Source: Durusdinium trenchii (lineage: Eukaryota > Sar > Dinophyceae > Suessiales > Symbiodiniaceae). From it: a stretch of 64,000 nt of DNA. The DNA lies in NCBI GenBank assembly GCA_963970005.1, contig CAXAMN010014136.1:95719-159718 (forward strand), given 5' to 3'. A program made the translations under genes and the position numbers. Shown piece after piece: positions 30,793-41,900 of the stretch (the stretch's first letter is position 1; each line of letters begins with the position of its first letter). The notes beneath the pieces are model-generated. The model saw only the letters and a list, made by a program, of their open reading frames with translations, did no database searches and was not told the DNA's origin.

Positions 30793-32514
30793 GTAGGCTA
30801 GCCGGCTAGCCTGTTTTGGTTGGAGCAGTGCTCAATCAGACGGCATGCGTTTCGCAGTCACTGATGAACAGTGAAGAATTGCATAAGAATAAAGCAGTAA
30901 AGTCACAAGAAGGAACCACACGGAAAGACATTAAAATAGTAGTAGTGTGGCCAAGTTTTGTGATGATGGTTTCTGCTTCAACGCACTGCCCATGCGCCCA
31001 AAAGCTGCTCCAAGAAAACTTAAGGTCCAGTCTACTACCAGCTACCAGGATCCAGTTTACAGCTGGGCACTTCCCTAAAGTAGTTTGGGGGTTTGACCCC
31101 CCACTCTACCACGATCCAGTCGACGGTCCTTGTTTGGCACGTCTTTGGGTTTTCGCTCGTGATGCGTGTTGAGGCTCGGGTTTTCTGAGCGCCAGCGTGG
31201 ATGCTGGAGCACCTTTGCCCCTGGGACCGTGCTGACGAGTCGAATACATGCTATCAGCTGCCATCATGCATGTTTTTCCACTTCCATATTTGTGGAGACA
31301 TGTGACATTGGAATACATTGGGTAGATTGAAACATTACCTGGGACATATGAGATATTGGATGAATGTTTCTTCCGTAGCCCCCACCAAACGCTGGGCTTG
31401 TTCCTGGACACCCAGGGCGTCGCGGAGTGCACCCCACCTGTTTGGTGGACTTTTCATGGTCTTCCCTTAGAAAGGGCCAGCCACGAATCCACCTTCCTGA
31501 GTGTTTTCATTTTTTCCCGAGACTTCCGGCTCCTGGATGAGATACTATAAGTATATAGACAGATTCATGTACTACTTTGCATATACATAGTTGTATATAC
31601 AGGTGCATAAAAAAAACACACACACACACATATATATGTATATATATATATTTGTGCACATGTATCAAGCCACGCGCTTGTTGGAAGTCTAAGGCCGCAA
31701 ACGGTTTGCGCTACTCCTCGCCAGGCTGTGGCTTGGCCAAAGCGCCCAGGCAGTCGGTGAGTCTACTTGGGTCAGATCAATGGGTAGAACTGGATGAACA
31801 GCAGGACTATGTAGAGGGATATTGTAGATAGTAACAGGGAAAAAACTACTAGCAATGGGGACCGCAACCAGCGATGTCCTCCAGTTTACTAGCGATGGCC
31901 TCCACCCTAATGGAGGGATATTAGATCGTAAGGACTAGGACAACAGCTGTCTGGACATCGCCGTACACCAAACTCAGGAAGGTGTCCTGGTTTGTATCTA
32001 GGACCTTCAGTCAGCGTTCTGCAAGCGATCTGGTCATTCATCACTGGTGCCGCCATCGCCCTCGGGAAAGATCGAGTTTTTTCTTTTTTTTTTGATTTTT
32101 ATAAACCTTCTCTTAAGCTTTGGGCACACTGGTACCGATCATCCAGACCAACGGCACAGGGGGAAATCCGGTTCCAGTCTGCTTTGGATTTCCACACCCA
32201 GGTGAATTCAGGTGGTGGGGACATCCCCCTAGTGACCTAGTGGAGCGGTTTAGATGACACAGTGATCGAACTGGATGTCATTTGGTCCAAGTACTCTCCC
32301 ACTTCAGATTCACAGACCGATGTGGGACCGTCTGTGGGTGGGGCTTTTCGGTTCTTGGACTGGCGACTTGTAGCTCAGGTGGCTGGCACTTGGTACCAAA
32401 TGTCTCCCAGACAGACGAGTTGGCCAACGCAGCCTGCGGCGGGCTTGCATTACAAAACATTGTAAGAGAGTTATTCTTTTCATCTCGTGTGTGTCGTTTG
32501 GCAGGCCTTTTCAG

Positions 32515-33825
32515 GAGATGCTTGGGCGCTCTGCCTGGGAAATCCCGGTCAAAAGGCTTTCAGATCTTCCCAAGGTGGTACAGCATGTGGCATTCTTTCC
32601 GGGAGACATGGCCCCGACGCCTGCTGAGGATCTTTGTAGCCCCCGCGATGTGCCCATAGACTGGAGTCATGCAGTTTCCCAGAGGTGGGCATAGTATGGA
32701 CCTGCAGCACTGCGATCCTTTCAAGCTTCAGCGAGAAGACTACTGTGTTTCGGGTTTCTGCCAGGTTCTTGCTGGTTCTTTTGATGTGTTGGGTTGGGAC
32801 ATCAGCCGATCTTTCATTCAGCCACCCCAGGACCTGCAACAAAAATAATCCAACCCAACAACTGATATCACCTGGCCCCAGGTATATACTCTACTCACCT
32901 CTCCATTTGATTTTTGTTCATCTTAGTTCATCTGCGGGGCCTAAGGCCCCAGTGGGTTAAGCTAGAGTCTACTCCACGCCTTTTGCAGCATTAGGGCAGT
33001 TGGATCATTCATCATGGCCATCTTGGAAGTTTTCCGCCAAGGGGAATGGCCGAAAAACCTGCGTGGCAGTTCTCCAAGCATCTGATTGTTCTTTTTGTTT
33101 TTCACTCAGGTGACTCCCCGGATCTGGCGCCCAGTGGTGACGCTCCCAGCACCTCGGCGCGACAGAAGGTCGCAGGTGGCGAGGGAAGTTGGAGGAGGTA
33201 GGAGGCCGCGCTGATCTTGCGAACTCTTTCTCCTAGACTCAAAGAGCATGTCTTGCGCCGTGCGTGCGATGTCCTCAGTTTCAAGCGAGACCATGTTTGG
33301 AGTGTAGCATTGTATGCAGTACGCCTCCACCCACGACTGTCGTCCCGCACGGCCGTGTTTTAGGCTCACCCATCACCGACAGCGAGCGCCGTCGGCTCAG
33401 CGCCAGCCCCGGTGACGCAGCCAGCATTGATGACACAGGCCAGATTGATCCATGGCAACATGAGACTGTGAGACAACCAACCAACGGGGAATGAAGGGGG
33501 AAGTGAGCGGCGCACTTTCTGTTCTGCGACCTTCCGCTTTCAAGCGGGCGACGGGAAACAACAATGGTCACCACTCTGAAGCTAGAAGCTTGGATACTTT
33601 ATATACTCGTCATTGATCACTGCACGATGTTTACTTTTCATCAACCCTTCTACAAAAGAGTCGCTCCAGTTTTCTCGTCTACTTTTGACGACAGCAGGCA
33701 GACAGCTCCATGAGCAGCTCAAAGCAGATCTTTCCTCCCGCCAGGCGCCGATGTACACCGTTCCGGCAGTGGTGCCACCTGGCGTTTTTACGCGAACAGT
33801 CGCGAACATAAACTCGAAAACGGCG
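32515..33825 (+). CDS. Multi-exon unknown protein, last exons found
   Basis: Four exons join in matching phase: 32515-32665 (EMLGRSAWEIPVKRLSDL, then VVQHVAFFPGDM, ends DW+1), 33110-33175 (DSPDLAPSGDAPSTSARQ), 33364-33438 (SPITDSERRRLSASPGDAAS) and 33698-33825 (RQLHEQLKADLSSRQAPMY, then TVPAVVPPGVFTRTVAN). Donors are GT, GT, GC and GT; all acceptors are AG|G. The Ser-rich part with RRRLSAS looks like a disordered, phosphorylatable linker. The last exon ends in phase 0 at GTGAGG, so coding continues downstream, yet no further exon is clear before the carrier exon at 35931, which also begins in phase 0. No family recognised. Confidence 0.5.
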
Positions 33826-35930
33826 GTGAGGGCCAGAGAGGTTTTCATGAAGGGGCGTGGCTCCGCCGGAAGGGGACTGGGGGCTCCAATGCCTCTCCTG
33901 CTCTGAAAAGTGCAAGAATGTATGCCTGGTTAGTCAGCTAGTCGTGCTGAGGACACAGCCAGCGTGGGGACATGCGCCGCATGCGCATGTGGTGCACCTT
34001 GGTGGCCTAATTTGGGTCCCCGGCAGTGTGGGAAAGAAGTAGAAAAGTATCCTTTCCTTTTCTCCGTCTTAAATCTTTTTATAGTGTAAGGCTCACACTT
34101 AGAATATTTTTAGTTCCAAAAATCATCAGACATAAATAGTGCCAGAGAGCGGGGTGACAGATGAGCAAAAACCTTGCACTTAGAATACGACATGCAGATA
34201 GAATATTGTTTTCTTCTTGATCCATTTGATGGAACAATGTCTTTCCAAGAAAAAGGGCAACATTCAGTTCAAACTTCAAACACGTGTTGCTGCAATGGAG
34301 GATCTTTTGTCATCTTTTATTCTACTGTAACTGCTTCCAACTGCCTTTGTTCTAACCGCATACTACTCTAACCCTGCATATTGTTTTTTGAGGGTATTCT
34401 AACTGCAACTTATTTATGTTTGAATATTCTAACTGTTGGTCTTATACTATAAGGGATCTTCATGTAATCTGAATGGGAGTCAAAGTCTTTAGCACCCCAC
34501 GCTCACATGTCCATCACTTTATGGAGGTTATCTATGTGTGTTTGCAGATCACACACGCATATAACATATATTTAGACACATACACACACAAGATAGATAT
34601 ATAGCTACTAGTTCAACCCCGCGGGCTTTCATCTTCATTAGACGTACTGTAATGTCCAGACAACCCCCGCTCGCCAGTGTGGAAGCGGAACATGGCCGAG
34701 CCATGATTTGACATGCATCCTTTTTTTGGGGGGGATGATCCAAATGGCTCCCCTCCATGGAGAGGAACTGGTCAGGCGGGGTCAGTTGGATGAGCCCTCC
34801 TCTTGGAGTCAAAGGCATCCTCAACCGGTGACCTGGGTCCAACGATGAGGTGGGAGACGGGAGCTGAGACGGAGCTGTTAACGCTGTCGCTTCGTTGGTC
34901 GATGATGAATGTGAAGTGAAGGGCCTTGGGTGAGGTGGGGAGGTCATCATCCAAACCTCCCAAGGAAAGGGGTAAAGGATGGTGCAAGTCATGTTGGTGA
35001 AGGACCCTCTTCATTCTGTTGGTTCTGACGGTTGTGTCGTGCTGTGTGATGGTGGGATGAGTCCGCCCCTAGTGTGGTCGGCAGAGTGGGAATGCAGGTC
35101 GGCTCGCTTGATCGGACTGGGCAGTGGGCACTTGACTAGCTTCGTGTGCAGAGATACTGTAGGTGAATCGTATGGAAGCGGTTTGCCTTAAGGGGCCGCG
35201 TTTGAGACATTGTCAGCGCTTTGAACGGAGGGCTCCATATCATGCACTGAACACGTGCGGTCATTGTGCAATTGCACCGGAAGCTGCCCATGGCTCAGAT
35301 TGAAGAACCATTGTAGAAGCAGACCCGAGCTGGTCAAACAAGGAATTTCTTATTCTCTGTTTTGCATCCAAGGCATCTTCTTTTGACATAGGATACAGGC
35401 GGCAAGCCGCCAAACAAAAGCACCCAAGGATAGCAAGCTAATTACAGTAATACCCCAGAACCGCATTCTGGGAATGCAGAACGGCATCTGTTGAACCGAG
35501 CAGTTTTAGAGTTTATCGCTTTTGAGCTGAGCTTTGGTGGTGCTTCGTGCTGGCGCTTGGCTGGCTCGCTGCAAAGTGTTCTCATGAGCGAGAAATGGCT
35601 TTCCGGGAGCCCAGGCTGGAGCGAGTTCGGAGAGCATCCGTCGATGGGGAACGAGCACGGAAGAAGTCGTGAGGTGTGATGAAGTGAAAAGGGTGGTGCG
35701 ACCTCTGCACCGTCCGGGCCACGGAGGTGTTGGATCAGGTGGACCTAGATAGAAATTGAATCACCAGCAAAGCTGCAATTCTCTGTGCGGTAGAAACAGA
35801 CAATTTTAGGGCTCTGATATAATGATGGATAAGGATGGATGGCTTCCAGATGAGGATGAGGATCAGTGTGCTATTCTTATGCGAGAAGAACTAAAACCGA
35901 ATTGGCAGTGCCCGGGGTATCCGAGGGAAG
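33826..35930. other. AT-rich stretch with no supported gene
   Basis: The 34.05-34.62 kb part is AT-rich with recurring 'tagaatatt' and 'ttctaactg' strings. The 34.7-35.2 kb frames are short and overlapping. An initiating exon for the carrier gene should lie here or just upstream of 35931, but I could not fix it. Confidence 0.4.
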
Positions 35931-38900
35931 GATGGCCTGCGGGATTTGTTCAGTGGCATGGTCTCTGGCTTCATCTGCAAAGTTGTGGAGTACCCGGCTG
36001 ACACCATCAAGGCCAGAAGATCAAGAAGACTCAAGGAACTGGGCGGGGCTCCTGGATTTCAAGGGGTTAGATGCAGAAGGGCCTTTGGCCAAGTGGAATT
36101 GGGGCTGTCCCCAGAATTTTTCCGTCGCTTCTCTTGGGTGAGGTCCCTTTGTATAAAGGTTTGTGGGTGGGGTTTTCCATTCCTCTCCTCAGTCCCACTG
36201 CCGTTGAGGGATTCCACCGACAGCCGGCAGGTTGCCTGGATTTTACAGCCCAGCAACCAGTGGAGTAGGCAGTGGATGGATTGAACACCCCCCTGTGGTT
36301 GGGTTTGGGCTGTGAAAGTTTGCTTCTTAGGCTTCATGTAGCTTCATGCGCAAAGAACACGTCGCGGAGCTCACCCGAAGGGCTCCAGTTGGTGATCTCG
36401 AAGGGACACCCACTTTGGCTTTTTCGCCACATCAAGCCCACATCATATCCGCACGTGGCACACGTGTTTTTTGAAAAACATAAGCAGATGCAAGATTCTT
36501 GATGCTTTGTGACACGTTGTGGGACCCGCCTCTCTGATGCATTGCCCGCAACGATGAGATTTCACGTCCCTTCCGCTGGCCGCTCCTTTCGCGTCGGCTC
36601 CGATCCAGGTGCTGGAGCAGACTGGTGGGAGCCGCTTCTCTGGGCCCTTGGCCGCTGGCCTTGAGAGATGATCAGACCATCTGAGTGCTTTAGGAGGTGA
36701 CTGGGGTTCGGTCAGAGTGTGCTTCTTTTTTTGTTGAAGTCATGTGAGGCTGCCCAACGGAAATCGGATCAAGCAGGGGTAAACATTCTCCTGTTTGCTA
36801 TCGTGGAGCCTCGGTGGGGTTGAGTTCCTCACTGCTGGCAGGTCCTTTTTTCCCTCACTCGTTCGCAGAGTTTGGGGTGAAAGAATCCGGGGAAGTGTCA
36901 CAGGTATTCCTTCTCCATCGGCGGTCGATATCAGATCCCCACCCAGAGACCAAAAAGGCCGATAGGCAACGATCCTGGGATGAAGTTGATCAAACTCCCT
37001 CCAACATTTTCTTCCATATCACGAAATCCAGTTGCACATCAAACATTGCATACCTGCATCTTCACATGATGCGCCCAATTCTCCCGTTCCTTTTCGTTTT
37101 TTGGGGGAGCTTTTTTTTCTGGGAATGTGCTCTTCTGTGCGGTTGAGGATTGCTTTTCCAAGACCTTGGCCGAGTCCGGTTTCTTCTCACTCTACCGTGG
37201 CCTCTCTGCTCCCTTGCTGGGCTCCATGGCGGAGTGCGCCAGCCTCTTCGTCTCCTACGGCTATGTGAAGAAGTTCCTGGGCGTCGACGAGGAGGCACCG
37301 AGTTTTTCTTCTTCTCGAGAACGCTCGCTTGGCCCAAACGCCGGCCCAAGGACCACGGACTTGGGCAGCTGGACATTGGGGACATTGATTGCGTCCTTGG
37401 GATTCTGAGTCCACAAAGTTCGAAAGTTTCTCGATCGTCGATCTGTTGCATGCAACGTGTGGTGACGTGTCGTGTCCTTTTTCGAGCTTCCTCCCACCGG
37501 GTTTAGACTGCGAGTCATTACCCAAAACTGGGACGTCTTACTATCGGGCCAGGCGGCGCCAGGCTGCTTTGATTCATCAACGCGAAAGCCTCAAGTGTCC
37601 CCCGAAGTGGGTCATTCGTCAATTTCTATCCCCCCATTCACGAGCATGCTGCCCATCGGCAACAATCCTTTCCGGTCTCAAGCAGTGTGTGGCGGGGGCT
37701 CTCAGTGCCTCTCTCGGACGGCGCTGTCCATCGCTGTCTGACCTTCTCCGCCCGGACCAGGCGGCCACGTTGAGTGCTCCAGTGCCCTTCTGGAAGCTGG
37801 TGCTCGCTGGGGGTGGCAGTGGCTTCGCCTCCACCTGCGTGTTGACACCTGTGGAGCTCATCAAGTGCAGACTGCAGGCACAGCTGAACCAGCCGACGAC
37901 CAGCCAGAGCTACCGAGGCCAAAGTCACTGTGTGGTGTGGGGAGTTCGGGGAGGAGATGCAATGCCCACGTAGAATTTTCCGGATTTGCTTAGCTTTATT
38001 CAGGGTATAATTACTAATCATATGTCGACATTAGGGCAGAGACCACAAGCACAGGCAGGTTTTTGATTGTTTGTTGGGGACCACTCTTGGATGTGCTGCA
38101 GTTAGGGCCTTAGGGCCTTAGGGAACGTGGGAAAGTCCATCGAAAGGCAAGTGCCGCTGCCTGTTTGAGTGAGATGAACGAATCACCATGGGCCTTTTTG
38201 CGAAAGGGCTAGTGTTTCCTATGTGGACTTCATATCATGTTATGGTGATGAGGGTGATACAGGTAGAGGAAGATTGGCTGCTGGGTGATTTGGTTATCCA
38301 CATTTGCCATCCAGTGGCTGAACCACCTGCGTGATTCGATGCTTGCAAAGCTGGAGTTGTCTCAATCAACAGAACCAAACACACTGGAAAGAGTTGCCTT
38401 CTATGCGGCAGACCACAGGTTTTGAGCACCTCGCGTGCGCGATAGCCTTCGACAATGTTTGTCCAACGTTCACTTGGTTGCTGTTGACATTCCTACTGCT
38501 GCGTGCCATAGTTGGTCATAATTGTGAAGATGATGTGGCACTCATGCGTTAGTTGAAAAAATCTAGTTTACGGGTACCGCCACACCGGGGCGTCGTGGAC
38601 TGTTTCTTTTTTGGGTGCTCGAAGCTCGGGATTGAAGTGCGACTAGATGAAGCTGTCGGCTTCGTTAGCGGCCCACGTTTTGGGTTATACTAGGGTGAAA
38701 GGACAGGAGTTGTGAAAAGTATCTCCAGTTTTTTGTGGCTAAGTCATGAGGTTTGGCCGGGGGGTCCGCAACTCCTATGTCATGGAGCTAAAACCTCAAA
38801 ATCAGAGATGTCAGAGCATACATCAACGATCTGTCAAATCGTCGATTTTACATGAAAAAAGTATAACATACATCAATAAACAATGACCTTCTATCCCTTG

Positions 38901-41900
38901 ACGGTTGGAAGCATCAGAGCTGGCTCGCAGCCTTTTCGGGTCAAGGAATGGTATCTTGGGCCCTGGTGGACGCAGTCCGGGAGCTGCGTTTCTGGTCCAC
39001 CTCGTCGTCCAGCAGTTGCCCCTGGGGAGTGGTCATTTTGTGCGGAGTGATCCTAAGCTGCTTTTGTTGCGGAATTGGTTTCATCCTGGGATCCATCGTG
39101 TTCTCATCTCCGATTCGCAAATTCCTGTGCCAAGTGCTGCAACTCCTTTGTGCATCCTGGGCTGGGCAGAATTTTGGCTTGGATCACCGGGGCCGCATTG
39201 CTGAGTATCGTCGAAACTAGTGCATGTCATCCGAAGCAGTCGAATCAATCACTGTTAGGCTGGCAGGACTGGAACTGACGATCACAGCACGACCGATCTC
39301 ATCTGGACCTTCAGCAGTTCAAGATCATTCCCAGCGTGGCATCCATCGGGTCTCAGTCTGCCACGCCTTCCCCAGCCAGGCTGAGGCAGAGGCATACGTG
39401 GCAGGCGCTGGGGAACCATGGCCTCAGCGCAGGGAAGAGTGAGGACGCCCTTGACGGGCGATGGGATCCGAAAGCTTCGGGCCGATGCGTCAGAAGCCTC
39501 AGTGGTCCCAGCAGTGCATGTTCCAATTCAAGGCGCCGAGCCACCGGATCGCTAGGGTTTATGACCGAGGCGGGCTCAGCAGGCAAACCGTCTGCAGAGT
39601 CAGTGGCCGCTTTGGCCCGCCAGTGGATCGACGACATGGATCCCCAGACTGCTCAGGAGTATCTCAGTGCCGAAGAGGGGCAGCCCATAGATCCAAACGA
39701 TCCAGACATCATTGCTCAGCTTCAAGCTCGCATCATAGAACTGGAGTCGGAAGTGGAGCGCAGCCAAACCACAGTACCACTGCTTCCCAGTCGCAGTGTA
39801 GGGACTCCGAAGCATGGTCCAAAGGCTGCGGGGTTGTTCCAGGGCGGGCCGACGAACCTGTCAGCTGCGGATTGGGCCAAACTCAAGACTCTTGCAGGGT
39901 CCCCACCTCCCAGAGTTGCATCAGCAGAGCATCGACGACCGCCTCCCTCCCCCAGCCGTCCAAAGCCAGGAGTCTCTGTACGTGGACTTGGAGCGCGAGG
40001 CAGTGGAGGAGGACTTGGGACATCAGGTCGACCCTCTACAACTGTTAGCTCAGGACCCCAGTGCCGATCCGATCCAATCAATGCTTCTGGCCTCCTTGCA
40101 GCAGAATCAGATTTTGTTGCAAAAGTTGGTTGGCAGCCGGACGAACGACCCTGTTCTGAAGGCTCTGGGCGGAGGAGGATCGGACAGCGCCTCCGCCGGG
40201 TCATCAAGCGGCGTGCGCGGTTGTTTGGCCAGGGATGTTTTCATCCGAGCAGTTCAGGACCTGCCGACGGTGGCAGCAGTGGTTCGTGCTGCAGCCATCA
40301 AAGAGCTCGGCCTGAGCCCTGGCACCGAGGACTCCAACCTGTTGAGGAAGTACATGGAGCGAAGGGCCCCCTTGGCCGACCACAAAATGCTCACCCACTT
40401 CGCCACTCTAGTGGCGGAGGGGTGGTCGGTCGCTCATCAGAGCAACAACGTGGAACTGTTGGGCACCATGGCCCGCATGATGATATACATAGAGCAAACA
40501 GCCTTGGACTCAGGTCGCGCACAGCTCTCCTGGCTGCTGACCGGTTTGCAGGATCCGCCTCATCACATCCTCGTGAATCACCGGCGGCGACCAGGAATGG
40601 AGCCATTCAGCAGGCTGTGTGCCCCGAGTTGGATCAGCGCCAATTTGGCGTATGTGAAGGATTTGGATTACATCGAAGCTCGAATGCAAAACATGGGAAA
40701 ACCATCAAAGGCAGCCATCCAAGCAGACGAGGAGACTCTGCCTCGTGCCAAGCCAAAGTCCCGACCCAAAGGCAAGGGGAAGGGCAAGTCAAGTCAGACT
40801 GGGCAGACCCAGGATGCCAACGACGCAGCCGAGTGACCTCTCAGACCTGCAGTCATGGCTCCACGCACAGTAGTCCCAGATCTAGTTCTTCGTCAGAGCT
40901 CCGTAGTTGTGCCTCATATCAACATGGCAGTTTTGATTTTGATGTCGAGCTTCCAGACTTAGCCTCTGAACCCTCTAGAGTTTTTAATTGCATTAACTTA
41001 GTTTTGCACATGTGTAGGGGTCTAAGATCCGCGCCCTGCGGTCTTGGAAATTTCATTCGTGAAAGCCTTGCACCAAATAGAGCCTGTAATGTTGAAGGGG
41101 GTGATCACCGCCCTCTCTGGCCTGTCCCCCCGGTTAGGTGGCGATGGACAGCGCCACGAAGCCTGAACCCCAAGCGGAGGCGCCGTCACCGTCTTCTGAG
41201 AGCATGCCATGAGCTTTTGAATATTGTCTTATGTTGCTTGAATTGGGAGATGCTTGGGTTTCCAACTCATACGTTGAGTCACGCCCAATTAGGGGCGCCA
41301 ATCTCCAGCGCACAGCATAGCATCATTGAAAGAATCACTGATTCCTTGATGCACTATCTTCGCATGGAAGATTTCACTGGTGATTTTCTCTCCCGGGCAA
41401 AGGAAAAGTTTTCAGGCATAATTCAGAACATCCAGGAACTGCCTTGGTGTAAATCAAGGTTAGAGGACCTAACTCAATTGGCTGAGCATGTGCATTCCGG
41501 CCTTGATCCATATGGTAACAATCTGCCATCGAATCAGGGTAGGACTGATCAGAATGATTAAGCCCAGAATCATCAGTGTGATTTCGACTTTTGCCACAGC
41601 AGTGCACGCAATCCCAATCCCACAAGTGCATTGCCTGTCGTGTCGGACCGTGTGAAGTGGAAATGCCCGCCAAGCTTTGCCGCGTCCGAGTTTTTGGATG
41701 ATCCCCTGTTGAAAGCTGCATATGAGAACCCCGAAGTCATGCGGAACCCCCCTGACCTTTGGGAGCGGAAACGTGTTGCCAAAGTTCACTGTTCCAGGCG
41801 TGAGTTTCTCAAACTTGCAAAACGATGGGATGATCTTCATGCATGCTGTCTCATTGATGCCAACCTGAAAGACATGGACGAAGCTGTCGGTTTGTTTTGT

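Noticed and set aside
35821..35930. ATGATGGATAAGG as a first carrier exon spliced by a GA donor to 35931
   Set aside because: It would give a four-residue exon with a 98-base intron and rests only on one GA dinucleotide; too weak to annotate.
38101..38122. 'ttagggccttagggccttaggg' resembling telomere repeat
   Set aside because: The unit is nine bases with CC inserted and only about two and a half copies, not the telomeric TTTAGGG.
39930..40835. Continuation of the 39336 frame through the middle of gag
   Set aside because: Composition becomes Arg/Ser/Gly-rich and unlike protein, while the overlapping frame of 39814 reads as a normal helical Gag-like protein. The long frame is partly a shadow.
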